From assembly GCA_029263315.1 (NCBI GenBank), contig JAJCXR010000053.1, positions 62,001 to 126,000 on the forward strand: DNA of 64,000 nt. The letters are read 5' to 3'. Under the pieces are notes generated by a model. It searched no databases. It saw nothing but the letters and a program-made list of their open reading frames with translations, and had not been told where the DNA came from. Source of the DNA: Acidobacteriota bacterium. Lineage in GTDB: Bacteria > Acidobacteriota > Thermoanaerobaculia > Multivoradales > J023. Position 1 is the stretch's first letter. Each line of letters starts with the position of its first letter. The position numbers and the translations under genes were made by a program. Positions 29,218-39,521 of the stretch are shown here, piece after piece.

Positions 29218-29346
29218 GGGAGCCTCCAGGGATGACACGCCCGCGGAGTAGCTCCGGAAGCATGGCCAGATGGTGTGCGGCAGTTTTGTCCATGGGACGA
29301 TGCAGGTCAAGTCGTAGACGCAGATGGAGGCCCCAAGATTTGCCCC

Positions 29347-31914
29347 TCATCCATCCAACATCTCATCGACGCACCCGACCAACTGCTCAGGTCGGTAAGG
29401 TTTCTGCAGGAAACCATGGAAACCATGCGCTTCCATCGACCCGACGGAGGCATGATCCGAGTAGCCGCTCGACAGCAGTCCCTTGATCGAAGGCCTCAGC
29501 CGCCGCAACTCGGCCAAAGTTTCGACGCCATCGAGCTCGGGCATCATCATGTCGAGGATGACGGCCACAATCTCTTCATGCCGTTGCTGAAAGATCTCCA
29601 CCGCTCGACGCCCATTCTCCGCCAGCAGGACTTGGTAACCCGCCTTCTCCAGGGCGCTGCGGCCGACGGCCCGCACCAGCTCTTCGTCGTCGACAAAAAG
29701 GAGATACCCCTCCTTGACCGGCCGCTGCACGGCGGAGGCTTCGGCCACCCCTTGGGAATCGGTGTGTTTTTCCAAACCTTCGGCCAAAGGAAACAGGATG
29801 GTGAAGCTCGAGCCAACACCCTCCTCGCTCTCCACCCGTACGGCGCCGCCGTGTCCACGCACGATGCCCAGCAGGGCCGCCAGCCCCAACCCCCTGCCGG
29901 TGGTTTTGGTGGTGAAGAATGGGTCAAAAAGCCGATCCAGGGTCTGGTGGGTCATGCCACAGCCATCGTCGTGGACTTCCAGGAACAGGTAGATGCCGGG
30001 CTCGGGGATTTCGTCCAGGTACGTCTGGCTCAGGAAACTGCGATCAAAAGCCCGCATACCGGTGGTCAGGCGAATCGTGCCACTGCTGGTGCCGATGGCA
30101 TCCGAGGCGTTGATCACCAGATTCATCACCACCTGGCGAATCTGCGTCGCGTCTCCGCGAAGGGGTTTCAAGTCGGCCTCGAGACCCAGCTTCAGGCTCG
30201 CTTTTTTGCTGATGGAGGTGGAGAGTAAGGGGAGCAAGTCCTCGATCAGGCTGTTGAGATCGACCGGGGCGACGACAAAGCGGCCCTTTCCGGAATAGGC
30301 GAGCATTTGGCCCACCAACTCGGCGGACCGTTGCGCCGCGGTTTCGATGCCACGGAGGAAACCCGCCACCGAGGAATCGGCGCCGACGCTGGCTTGGGCG
30401 AGCCCGGTATTGCCCATGATGGCGCTCAGCAGGTTATTGAAGTCATGGGCGATTCCCCCCGCCAAGACACCCAGGCTCTCCAACTTTTGCACATGCAACA
30501 GTTGGTCTTGCAGCCGCTGGCGCTGTTTCTCGATGCGTTCCCGCTGCAGCTCAGCGGCGGCCCGCGAGGCAAAAATGGTCAGCAGATCTCGGTCCTCCGG
30601 CTCCGCTTGCATGGGACGGGTGTCGAGCACCGCTAAGATGCCGATGGGCTCTCCGGAGGTGTCCAGCAATGGTGTTCCCAGGTAGCTCTCGGTTCCCAGC
30701 TGCCCCATCAGCTCACTCATCGGAAACAGGTCTTGTAGACCTGACTCATAACAAACGGCCGTTCTCAGGCTGACCACTTTGTGACAAGGGCTACCGGGCA
30801 AAGGATAGTCAAGCCCCGCAGCGAATCCGTCGCCGGCCCAGACAGCCCGAGAATGGACCTGCTCCCCATCGAGCTCTGCAACCACAGCGAACCGGGTGCC
30901 CAAGGCTTCCGCCAGATGCCGTACCAGCGAACGCAGGAAAGCCTCGCCGACGGCACCACCGATACCTTCCAGGAGAGAGTGCAGGCGACGCTGTAAACGC
31001 CTCCAATCGGTGACATCGACGGCCACTCCCAAGACTGCGGGGGACTCCGAATCAGCGGTGGTGAACGGTATCTTCATCGTCTGAAGGTGCCGCGTCCGAC
31101 CTTCGGAATCGGTGATCGTCTCCTCCGTGGACTTGCGTCTGCCCGTCTTCAATACACTGAGACCGTCGCGACGGAATTGCTCGACTTCCTCAGCGCTGGC
31201 GGAGAAATCTGCGTCGGTCTTTCCGATGAGGTTCTTGACGGAGGTGCCGAAGGTTTCAGCAACGGCCTGATTCGCCAGGATGAAGCGGCCTTCTTGATCC
31301 TTGGCGAAAATGAAATGGGGTACTAGATCGATGACCTGGCGTAATCGAGCTTCGCTATCGGCCAGTTTGACGATGGCTTGCAGACGGGTTACCTCGGCGG
31401 CGGCCCGGGCAGCGAACAGGTCCAGCAGCGTAAAATCGATGGTGTTGCTGTCGAGGGGTTTGTCGTCGAGAATCGCTAGATGCCCAATCGTTTGCTGCTC
31501 GCTATCCAACAGGGGCGTGCCGACGTAGCTTTCGGCACCGAGGGTCACCAGATCTTCATCTTCGGAAAACAGTGCCTGGATTTCCTTGCCGTAAATGCAC
31601 GACTGGCCAGCGACGACCTTTTCGCAAGGCGTTGCCAAGAGCTGGTACTCAAAGTCCGGCAAATACTGGTCTCCGGCCCAGAAAGCCAAGGTCCTGACAC
31701 GACTGGGGGGCGTATCCAAACACTCCGTGACCATGCAATAACGAACCTGCATCACCTTGGCCAGGGACCTGGCGAGGGAACGAAAAAAGTCCCTGCCGGT
31801 ATTCTCGGCAGTGTCGGCGACCACGGTCTGCAGAAACTCGCTATTGTGCAACGACGGCTCCGAATCCATGGCAGGGAGACTCATCAGCTCTCCAGGCTCA
31901 GAGCTCCTCGGCAT
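29347..31914 (-). CDS. Hybrid sensor histidine kinase GAF-PAS-GAF-HisKA-HATPase-REC (start may be 31884)
   Basis: 'GGIAHDFNNLLSAIMGN' H-box; 'TKTTGRGLGLAALLGIVRGHGG'; REC 'LLFVDDEELVRAVGRSAL...VILDMMMPELDGVETL'; PAS 'LIGKTDADFSASAEEVEQFRRDG'. Confidence 0.9.
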   Translation of the reverse strand: MPRSSEPGELMSLPAMDSEPSLHNSEFLQTVVADTAENTGRDFFRSLARSLAKVMQVRYCMVTECLDTPPSRVRTLAFWAGDQYLPDFEYQLLATPCEKVVAGQSCIYGKEIQALFSEDEDLVTLGAESYVGTPLLDSEQQTIGHLAILDDKPLDSNTIDFTLLDLFAARAAAEVTRLQAIVKLADSEARLRQVIDLVPHFIFAKDQEGRFILANQAVAETFGTSVKNLIGKTDADFSASAEEVEQFRRDGLSVLKTGRRKSTEETITDSEGRTRHLQTMKIPFTTADSESPAVLGVAVDVTDWRRLQRRLHSLLEGIGGAVGEAFLRSLVRHLAEALGTRFAVVAELDGEQVHSRAVWAGDGFAAGLDYPLPGSPCHKVVSLRTAVCYESGLQDLFPMSELMGQLGTESYLGTPLLDTSGEPIGILAVLDTRPMQAEPEDRDLLTIFASRAAAELQRERIEKQRQRLQDQLLHVQKLESLGVLAGGIAHDFNNLLSAIMGNTGLAQASVGADSSVAGFLRGIETAAQRSAELVGQMLAYSGKGRFVVAPVDLNSLIEDLLPLLSTSISKKASLKLGLEADLKPLRGDATQIRQVVMNLVINASDAIGTSSGTIRLTTGMRAFDRSFLSQTYLDEIPEPGIYLFLEVHDDGCGMTHQTLDRLFDPFFTTKTTGRGLGLAALLGIVRGHGGAVRVESEEGVGSSFTILFPLAEGLEKHTDSQGVAEASAVQRPVKEGYLLFVDDEELVRAVGRSALEKAGYQVLLAENGRRAVEIFQQRHEEIVAVILDMMMPELDGVETLAELRRLRPSIKGLLSSGYSDHASVGSMEAHGFHGFLQKPYRPEQLVGCVDEMLDG

Positions 31915-32072
31915 AGGAAAATCGCGGTGATCCTAGGGGCCTGATCCATGGGGTCATCCCAACTCGGCTAAAACACTTGTAGGAGAGTTTAGACGCGGCT
32001 AGGCTGGGCGTCAAACAAGATATCGTCAACCGCACATATTACGTGTAGCCGGGCGCCAGCTGCCTCTGGATT

Positions 32073-32582
32073 TCAACCCGATGGGGTATCAGTTTGGGGA
32101 GCCCACTGCATCAGATAGTAGACCCCTTGATCCTCGATGTTCTCGAAGCCGAGACGATAGTAAAGATGTAAGGCCGGGTTGTTCTTCTCAACATGGATGC
32201 GTACCGCCTTAGCGGCCTGTTGACCCCGTTGCAAAATCTTGCGCAACAAAGCACCGCCAATGCCGTGACGCCGGTATTCCGGCATCAGAGCGATATCGAT
32301 GAGGCGGATCTCGTCGTCCCTGTCGTCCGTGTAGAGACGGCCGATGCTCGTCCCCCGTCGGCGGACGATGAGAAACTCGGCGTCGGTGAACTGCTCCGTG
32401 TAGAACTTGTGCTGAGCCTGGAACTGCATCTCCAGGAAATCCCTTTTCTGCTGCTCGCTCCACTGCACCACCTGTTGCATCTCTTCGGCGCGGGTGCTGG
32501 CGTAGAGACGGCTCAGGAACGGCTCGTCCGCCGGACGGATGGGGCGAAAGGATATGTCGGCCAGGATCTCTTCGTCACCCAT
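32073..32582 (-). CDS. GNAT family N-acetyltransferase
   Basis: 'ISFRPIRPADEPFLSRLYASTRAEE' and 'IALMPEYRRHGIGGALLRKILQRG' acetyl-CoA binding motif. Confidence 0.85.
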   Translation of the reverse strand: MGDEEILADISFRPIRPADEPFLSRLYASTRAEEMQQVVQWSEQQKRDFLEMQFQAQHKFYTEQFTDAEFLIVRRRGTSIGRLYTDDRDDEIRLIDIALMPEYRRHGIGGALLRKILQRGQQAAKAVRIHVEKNNPALHLYYRLGFENIEDQGVYYLMQWAPQTDTPSG

Positions 32583-32584
32583 GG

Positions 32585-33208
32585 TCAGCTCCCCGTTCCC
32601 ACCAACTCTTCCTTCTCGGCCAACTTGTAATCCCTCGGCCAGCATCCTTGCCAGTCGCAGAAGGGGCGGTATCTTGCCTCTAGGATCTCCATCTGCCGAA
32701 GGGTCACGGGATCATGGGGATCCGGCCAGATGTCGTGCCAGCCAACGCTGTAGCAGGCCTCTGGAGGCGGTTGCCACCGATAGGCGTCCCCTTCGACGAT
32801 TTCCAGCTTGCCGCCATAGCGGGCCAGCAGGTGTGGCGCCACCAAGCGGATGACATCTGGCGAGTATTCGACGATGGTGATGCGCTCCACGGTGCTGTCC
32901 TCGGCTTTGAGGAGGGCCTCCGCCACCAAACCGAGCCCCAGACCGGTGATCAGAATATGACCTCCTCGGCGGCTACCCTGCTCGATGGCCCGCTGCTGGG
33001 TATGCCATTCGTCGTAGAGGTCGGTCATGAAATGGACGGGGCCGCGCCGCAGACAGGTATAGGTGCCGGATCGGTACTTGAAGCAATTGACCACCTGTTG
33101 CGAGGCGCTATCCTGTGGGCGTTCGGGCATCTCGACACGCTCGACAACCCACTCACCGGAGCGGCCCGTGGGGACGTCGGATTTGAAGTATTTGGGATTC
33201 GTATACAT
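32585..33208 (-). CDS. Spermidine-synthase-like / SAM-dependent methyltransferase fold protein
   Basis: 'GGHILITGLGLGLVAEALLK...ITIVEYSPDVIRLVAPHL...LEIVEGDAYRW' Rossmann SAM-binding pattern. Confidence 0.7.
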   Translation of the reverse strand: MYTNPKYFKSDVPTGRSGEWVVERVEMPERPQDSASQQVVNCFKYRSGTYTCLRRGPVHFMTDLYDEWHTQQRAIEQGSRRGGHILITGLGLGLVAEALLKAEDSTVERITIVEYSPDVIRLVAPHLLARYGGKLEIVEGDAYRWQPPPEACYSVGWHDIWPDPHDPVTLRQMEILEARYRPFCDWQGCWPRDYKLAEKEELVGTGS

Positions 33209-33333
33209 AGGCGCTCCGCCTAGCCAACTCCGTTAAAAGCAGACCGGCCCGGCAGGCGAGTCTTAGGACACCCGTTGCCAGGCCGGGAGCTGAGGCTCGC
33301 GGACGATGGGGGTCCGGCCCTCAGATCTCTGTC

Positions 33334-33855
33334 TCAACCACGACTGGGGTACAGGCCGACCAAGGCGATAATAAAGTTCATGGCCAAAAAAGGTTGCATA
33401 TTGTTGTGGGCCTGGCCGCCACCCGTTTCGGTGAGACTGCGCATGTTCACCGAGTCGGCGCCGTTCTTCTTAAAAAGGTTGGAACCACGCCCGAAAGGTC
33501 GAGAGATTGTTTGTCCAGCCGGATCGTTGGTATTGCCTTGGGAGTTATTGGCTTGCGCGCTGTGGGTATGATTTGGCATCTGCGCCTCGCTGAGGGTAAT
33601 CATCTCGGTTCCGCCCCGCTGCCCCAACCGCCTGGAGGTGAGGCCGGGCCCCCGCCCGGGATGCATGGCAGCTCGACCCTCGAGATTGGGAAGGGCGGTG
33701 GTCGTGCGACCGTCGCCGCCATAGGTGGTGCCGATGAGCGAGAAGAGGGCCGTGTTCTGGGAGACGGGCAATAGCTGACCGTTGCAAAACGCCCAGCCGC
33801 GAGGGGCAAAATTTCCGGCGAAAATGCGAATCTCAGCAATAAAAGGTTCCGACAT
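33334..33855 (-). CDS. Phage tail collar domain (microcystin-dependent-protein-like) protein, paralog 3
   Basis: 'MSEPFIAEIRIFAGNFAPRGWAFCNGQLLPVSQNTALFSLIGTTYGGDGRTTTALPNLEGRAAMH' and C-terminal 'NNMQPFLAMNFIIALVGLYPSRG'. Confidence 0.9.
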   Translation of the reverse strand: MSEPFIAEIRIFAGNFAPRGWAFCNGQLLPVSQNTALFSLIGTTYGGDGRTTTALPNLEGRAAMHPGRGPGLTSRRLGQRGGTEMITLSEAQMPNHTHSAQANNSQGNTNDPAGQTISRPFGRGSNLFKKNGADSVNMRSLTETGGGQAHNNMQPFLAMNFIIALVGLYPSRG

Positions 33856-33869
33856 TCTGAAACTCCTCC

Positions 33870-34388
33870 TCAGTGCCTTGACGGGTAGATGCCAAACAGC
33901 GCAATGATGTAGTGAATGCACAGGTAGGGCTGAAGGTTGGAATGTGATCTGCTACCCCCGACTTTGGAGAGGCTGTTGGTATCCATGTTGACCAATCCTG
34001 TCTTGGAAGTATTGAACATGTTGACAGTCGGCTGGGCCAGGCCAGCGTCCTTGGGGGATTCGTTCTGGCCAAGGCCATCGGTCACCCGCCAATCGTGCCT
34101 GTGGGACGGCAGTTGGTTCACCGTCAAGGTGACCTTCTCCGCTCCGCCCTTGGCGCCCACGCGACGCGGCGACAATCCCGGACCGCTACCGGCATGGATG
34201 GGAATGCGTCCCCGCATATCCGGTAGACCAAAGGTGGTCCGACCGTCGCCGCCGTAGATCGTGCCGAGCAGGGAAAAGAGAGCATCATTCTGTGACACCG
34301 CCAGCAGCTGACCGTCACAGAAGGCCCAACCCCGAGGAGCAAAGTTCCCCGCGAACATTCTGATTTCACCGACAAAGGGTTCAGACAT
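33870..34388 (-). CDS. Phage tail collar domain protein, paralog 2
   Basis: 'MSEPFVGEIRMFAGNFAPRGWAFCDGQLLAVSQNDALFSLLGTIYGGDGRTTFGLPDMRGRIPIHAG'. Confidence 0.9.
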   Translation of the reverse strand: MSEPFVGEIRMFAGNFAPRGWAFCDGQLLAVSQNDALFSLLGTIYGGDGRTTFGLPDMRGRIPIHAGSGPGLSPRRVGAKGGAEKVTLTVNQLPSHRHDWRVTDGLGQNESPKDAGLAQPTVNMFNTSKTGLVNMDTNSLSKVGGSRSHSNLQPYLCIHYIIALFGIYPSRH

Positions 34389-34400
34389 GGGCCGTTCCTC

Positions 34401-34928
34401 CTAGTTCCGGGATGGGAAAAGCCCTAAGAGGGCAATGCAAAAATTGACAGCAATATACGGCATCATATTCTCATGCGCCTGACTGCCACCGACGTTGGCA
34501 ACGGACTCGGAGGCGAGCTGCTTGTTCAGGATCGTATCGGTGCCGCTGTAAGGAAAACCCAAGGAAGCCGAAGCTCTGGCCAACCGCGCTGCGTCGGGGT
34601 CGGCTGTATCCGCCGTGTCCGAGTAGGCCGCCAAGACGTGGTCATGTTGCGGCATCTCATTGGCTGACAGGGTGTGGGTTTCCTCGCCGCTCTTTTGGCC
34701 TTCTCGGTGAAAAGTCCCATTGCTGGCTCCAACGTGGATCGGGCAACGGCCCCGCAGGTCGGGCAGGGCAAAGCTAGTGCGGCCGTCGCCGCCATAGGTG
34801 GTGCCCAATAGCGAATACAGACTCTGATTCTGATTGATCGGCAAGATTTGCCCATCGCAAAAGGCCCAACCCCGCGGCGCGAAGTTGAAGCCGACGATGC
34901 GTACTTCAGCCAGGAAAGGTTCCGACAT
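34401..34928 (-). CDS. Phage tail collar domain protein, paralog 1
   Basis: 'MSEPFLAEVRIVGFNFAPRGWAFCDGQILPINQNQSLYSLLGTTYGGDGRTSFALPDLRGRCPIHVG'. Confidence 0.9.
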   Translation of the reverse strand: MSEPFLAEVRIVGFNFAPRGWAFCDGQILPINQNQSLYSLLGTTYGGDGRTSFALPDLRGRCPIHVGASNGTFHREGQKSGEETHTLSANEMPQHDHVLAAYSDTADTADPDAARLARASASLGFPYSGTDTILNKQLASESVANVGGSQAHENMMPYIAVNFCIALLGLFPSRN

Positions 34929-35047
34929 TCTGATCCTCCGTTTGTCGTTCGGTCACTCTTCTACAACCACACTGGCGGGTGATGTTTCGCTCCCTCACCC
35001 TGACTTGATCCGCTGTCCAAGGTCAGCCCCCTACCCAAAGTAGCTTT

Positions 35048-38000
35048 CTAGAAAATCCCACCGCTGGGCAGGGTACAGGCCGTTCCTGTGATACTGATGG
35101 TCCCAATCACATTGACGAAGGGTGGATCCGTCGCCGGGTTGCCGCCACCGCCGGTATTGCCGTTGTCGTCGACAACGCTGGTGCAGTTGGCGGGAGCACC
35201 ACCGCTGCAACTGCCAACCACCCCTGAAGCCCCTTGGAAAAGACTCAGAGAACCGGTTTCCTCCTCGAGGGAATAGCCATGGGGAGAGGTGTTATTCAGC
35301 AGATGCAAACACATGTTGCCGCCGCCCCCCACATTGATGACTTGCGCTTCCATGGTTTGCCCAGGATCAAAACCGACATCGTGCTCGGCCAGATCGTCGC
35401 CGTCCATGGTGAAGTCGATGTTGCCGCCGTTCTGGACCTGAATCAACGACCTCAAGCCGGGCCCGAAGTAGCCGCCGCCACAGGAGGGGTCTGGACAGGT
35501 GAAGAATCCGCGAATGTAGCTGTTGTCCATGAATTGGAAGTGTGCCGAATCATTGCCGTCGGCACGAACGAACCATGGGGCGTTGCCCGGAGTGTCAAAA
35601 ATATTGTTGTCCACCCGGGTCTGCCAGGCTCCACCGTCCATGTCGAAGGTGAGCTGCCCAACACCGCCGTCGGCGTTGGTGATCTCGTCAAAGGTGTTGC
35701 GCGACACGATGACGTCCCAATCCGCCGTCATGTTGCCTCGGCTGATGAAGCTCATGCCCCCTTGGGGAAAATCGAAGTCGCCGCCAACACCGCTGGAGTG
35801 ATCATCGACCCTCAGGGTATTGCGGGCGACGATCGCATCGATGGCACCGATGGCACCGGTATCGTTGCCAATCCTTATGGAGCCGACACGGCAGTTGAGG
35901 AAACTGTTCCCCAACACCGCATCACTCGGGTCGCCGATGGTGATCGACGAGGTGGCTGAACCCTGCATCGTGACGTCGAGGCAGAGCTTGCCGATGGAGG
36001 CGACACTGCCGGTACTGAATTCCTTGTAGGAACGGTTGAAGTTGCTACCGGTCACCGTCATGTCGAGGTTGCCGGTGGTGACGAAGAAGTCGATCAGCTC
36101 GCCGCCATCTTGCAGGGTGCTGTTGCTGATCGTCACCGTGCCGCGGATGCCGACAATTCTCACCAGCCCTTCATCGCTGGTATCGCCGGTGCCCGCCACG
36201 TGGTAGCGGTTGGCAAATTCGAGAGTGCTGTCGAAGATCTCCAAACCATCCCAAACCGTGCCGCCGATACCGTCGACGAAACTCGCGCCATTGACCGCCA
36301 TGTCGCTGACCCGGCGGATGGTGACGTTGTCCAAGGTCAGGCCCGCATTGATCTGGGCGCCGTGGATGGCGTCGTGTTGGCTGCGGGTGTCGAAACCGCC
36401 GGCCGTCGAGCCGATGTCCTCGATGAGCATGTTGCGCAGGGTTACGCGGCCGTCGGTGTTGGAGAGAATGACCGCATCGGAGCTGGCCAGATTCTCGATC
36501 GTGCCGCCGGAGGCATCCGTGGTGGCGGTTCCGGTGACGGTGAATATTCCAGCGCCACTATCCGACAGCCGAATGCCGGACAGCCCGCCGCCGTCGACCG
36601 AAATTGAACGAAAGGTCACCCCTTCGACGCCGATGGTGGTGTTGGCGATCTCCAGCGCCCGGGTGGAGAGGGCGGCGTTGGCGCCGATGTCGTTTTGCAC
36701 CGCCGAGCCGCCGCCGCTGCACTGTGATGTCGCACACACGTTGACGGTGCCCCCACCGGTGGCGGAAAAAGCGGTGGCGACAGCGGTATCGAGCGCCAAG
36801 CCACCACGGAAGGTCACCGTGGCGCCCGGGTTGTTGGTCAGCCGAATGCCACTGCCGTTGTCGTCGACGGCACCGCTGAAGGTATGCACCCCGGAGCTGC
36901 GGTTTTGCACCGCAACGGAGCGGCCGCTGCCGTTCTGCGTGATGGTGCCGGCATAGCTGAACGTACCGCTGCCGCCATTGATATCGACGGTCGAGGCCGC
37001 CGCGGTATTGACCATGGACGAGGCGGCGTTGGTCACCATCAGCGAGCCGGTGACGGAGTCCAGATCGATACCCTCCGTCGCTGAGCCGGAGGACGACAAT
37101 GTGTCGAAAACCATGGCGACTTGGACCGTCTCCAAGTCGAGGGCCGGGCCGCCGGTGGCGACGACGGAATTGGACGCCGTGCCCATGTTCAACGGGCCGG
37201 TGGTCGAGGCGACGATGCCGCTGCCGGTGGAGACGACGCTCACCGGGCCGTTGACAGTCAATCCCTGGGCGACGTTCGAGATGGTGATGCCGTTGTTGGT
37301 GCCCGAGGCCGAGAGGCCGGCGACCACCAAGGGATCGACGCCGAACACGGTACCGTTGGTGGCCACCAGGGCGGGTCCGCCGGTGCTGGTGACGGTGGCG
37401 GTGGCGGCAACGGTCAAGGTACCGCCGTTGTCCGCCACGATACCGGCGTCGGAAGTGACGATGGCTCCGAGGCTGGGGAAGTTGTAGGTCCCCGAATTGT
37501 CGACCAGCTCGATGGCCGGGATCGACGCACCGGCCGCCAATTCCATGGTACCGCCGATGAAATCGAGGCTACTGCCATCCATTTCGGCATATACCAGAGC
37601 GCCGCTTCCCGGAGTGAAGGTGGCGTTGGTGACATCGATATCGGCGGCGCTGCCGAAGAGAGTCAGCGCCGTCGCCTGGGAAGGCCCTTGCATGGTCAAG
37701 TTGTCGAGCAGCACCGTTCCTTGGACATCGGTGAAAATGATGCCCTCGGCCAGGGCGGTGCGATCGATGATCGTATCTTCTACCGTCAACTCGGTGATCG
37801 AGGTGCCCTCGATGGCCGACACTAGCGTGGCCTCGAGCTGGATACCGCGGATGACATTGCGGTTCGCCAAGGTCACCACCGGCAGGGCGATGATGCCCTT
37901 GTCTCGCGTGGTGCGGCTGCGACCCACATCGGCCCTGCGCCCGATGCCATCTCGACGGCTACCGAGGCGCCCCTCGGCCAGAGCCTTACCGCCACCGGTG

Positions 38001-39460
38001 AAGGGGACCGAGGTGGTGTCGGTGATGCCCGGCGTCGTGCCGGCGGCAAAGCTCAGGCCGCAGGCCTCGAGGGCGACGCCGCCTCCGATCAGCTGCTGAT
38101 CGTCCTGGAGCACGATGCTCTGGGTCAAGCGCTCGACAGTGCCGTTGTCCGACAACACGTAGAGAATGTCGCCGGGGCCGGAGGCTGCCTGGGCCTGCAG
38201 CAGGTCGTTGAAGGGGTTGCTCTGGGTCCCCTCGAAGGGGCCCGTGCCGTCGTCGTCGTCGAGGAACCACAGGATGCCTTCGATCAACACCACCACTTGG
38301 CCAGTGCTGGTGCGTCCATCGTCGTCGGTGACCGTGTAGCCAAAAGTATCGACCCCTTCAAAACCGGCGGGCGGGCCATAGGTGAAGCTGCCATCGGGAT
38401 TGAGGCTCACCGAGCCCAAGGTTTGGGAGGTATCGGTGGCGGTGACGGTGAGGATGGGATCGCCGACATCGGGCAGGGTGCTGTCGCCGTCTGGATCGGA
38501 GTCATTGGCCAACACGCCCGCCGCTGCATCGACCACCAGCGACGCATTGCCGCAGCTCTGGTAGGTATCTCGCTGCGCAATGGGGGTGGTGAACAGGGTC
38601 ATGCTCTGGCCGGTGACGTTGGCGTCGAGCATATCCCCGAGATTGATGGATTGCGCCTCGGCCCCGGTATTGCTCAAGGTGATGGTGAATTTGATCGTTT
38701 CGCCGGGATCGGCAAAACCGTCGAAGTCGCCGTCGGTCAAGGTGTCGGTATTGAGCACATTGGCTTGCAGCAGCTCCGGCCCGACGGTTTCGAGGCCGTC
38801 GAGCTCTAGGCTCACGGCGCTGCCCCGCAGCCGCAGGACGATGGCGGTGACGGCGGTGAAATCCGCGCCGCCGCCGCTGCCGGTGTCGACAAAATCACCG
38901 AACGAGCAAATGAAGCTTTGGGAAGCTGCCACCAGTGGCAAGCGCAAGGCAAAACGCGACGATTGGGTGGCGCTGGAATGGACCTCGAGCTCCACTTCGG
39001 CCCCCGCGGCGCTGGTCGAGCCGACACTGAGACGTAAACCGCTATGGTTGCCGGCGGTCAGATCGACGCCGCCGAGACCCACCGCGACATCCAGCGGGCT
39101 GTCGGGATCGCCCGTTTGGCCGTCATAACCGATGTCGACCTGGCCACGACTGCCGGCATCGGCGCTGAACACCAATTGGCCGCCGGTGACGTCTACCATG
39201 GTGCCCTCGGTGGCGGCCACCGAGATCAGCAGGAGTCGCAGGGTGCGCTCGCTGCCGATCATGCTGCCGGTCGTGAAGTCAAAGGCCGTATCGCCGGCCG
39301 CGTCGCCGGGATCGGTCAGGCTCACCGGCCCCTGGTCGTCCGAAAAGTCATCGACGCTGACCGCCATGGCAGGGCCCGTCAGGCAGATCAGCAGTAGGCC
39401 GAGGCCCAGTATCCAGCTCACTCGATTCACGGCATTCACCTTTGCAGCTCGGTGTCTCAC
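35048..39460 (-). CDS. Giant secreted Ig-like / right-handed beta-helix surface protein
   Basis: Signal peptide 'VSWILGLGLLLICLTGPAMA'; Ig-like/cadherin-like segment 'GVLANDSDPDGDSTLPDV...GSVSLNPDGSFTYGPPAGFEGVDTFGYTVTDDDG'; beta-helix-type 'VTLRNMLIEDIGS...GLTLDNVTIRRVSDMAVNGAS'. Confidence 0.8.
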   Translation of the reverse strand: MRHRAAKVNAVNRVSWILGLGLLLICLTGPAMAVSVDDFSDDQGPVSLTDPGDAAGDTAFDFTTGSMIGSERTLRLLLISVAATEGTMVDVTGGQLVFSADAGSRGQVDIGYDGQTGDPDSPLDVAVGLGGVDLTAGNHSGLRLSVGSTSAAGAEVELEVHSSATQSSRFALRLPLVAASQSFICSFGDFVDTGSGGGADFTAVTAIVLRLRGSAVSLELDGLETVGPELLQANVLNTDTLTDGDFDGFADPGETIKFTITLSNTGAEAQSINLGDMLDANVTGQSMTLFTTPIAQRDTYQSCGNASLVVDAAAGVLANDSDPDGDSTLPDVGDPILTVTATDTSQTLGSVSLNPDGSFTYGPPAGFEGVDTFGYTVTDDDGRTSTGQVVVLIEGILWFLDDDDGTGPFEGTQSNPFNDLLQAQAASGPGDILYVLSDNGTVERLTQSIVLQDDQQLIGGGVALEACGLSFAAGTTPGITDTTSVPFTGGGKALAEGRLGSRRDGIGRRADVGRSRTTRDKGIIALPVVTLANRNVIRGIQLEATLVSAIEGTSITELTVEDTIIDRTALAEGIIFTDVQGTVLLDNLTMQGPSQATALTLFGSAADIDVTNATFTPGSGALVYAEMDGSSLDFIGGTMELAAGASIPAIELVDNSGTYNFPSLGAIVTSDAGIVADNGGTLTVAATATVTSTGGPALVATNGTVFGVDPLVVAGLSASGTNNGITISNVAQGLTVNGPVSVVSTGSGIVASTTGPLNMGTASNSVVATGGPALDLETVQVAMVFDTLSSSGSATEGIDLDSVTGSLMVTNAASSMVNTAAASTVDINGGSGTFSYAGTITQNGSGRSVAVQNRSSGVHTFSGAVDDNGSGIRLTNNPGATVTFRGGLALDTAVATAFSATGGGTVNVCATSQCSGGGSAVQNDIGANAALSTRALEIANTTIGVEGVTFRSISVDGGGLSGIRLSDSGAGIFTVTGTATTDASGGTIENLASSDAVILSNTDGRVTLRNMLIEDIGSTAGGFDTRSQHDAIHGAQINAGLTLDNVTIRRVSDMAVNGASFVDGIGGTVWDGLEIFDSTLEFANRYHVAGTGDTSDEGLVRIVGIRGTVTISNSTLQDGGELIDFFVTTGNLDMTVTGSNFNRSYKEFSTGSVASIGKLCLDVTMQGSATSSITIGDPSDAVLGNSFLNCRVGSIRIGNDTGAIGAIDAIVARNTLRVDDHSSGVGGDFDFPQGGMSFISRGNMTADWDVIVSRNTFDEITNADGGVGQLTFDMDGGAWQTRVDNNIFDTPGNAPWFVRADGNDSAHFQFMDNSYIRGFFTCPDPSCGGGYFGPGLRSLIQVQNGGNIDFTMDGDDLAEHDVGFDPGQTMEAQVINVGGGGNMCLHLLNNTSPHGYSLEEETGSLSLFQGASGVVGSCSGGAPANCTSVVDDNGNTGGGGNPATDPPFVNVIGTISITGTACTLPSGGIF

Positions 39461-39521
39461 GATGCACCACCCATGGGGTTTCTAATCCATCCCAACATCG
39501 ATCTCAACATGTCGTCCTCGT

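Noticed and set aside
32073-34928. Tail-collar genes considered as a prophage remnant
   Set aside because: No integrase, terminase, portal, capsid, sheath or baseplate genes nearby, and the genes are intact and co-directional with cellular genes
35048-39460. Beta-helix giant considered as an autotransporter or two-partner-secretion exoprotein
   Set aside because: No C-terminal beta-barrel, TPS domain or TpsB partner seen in the window
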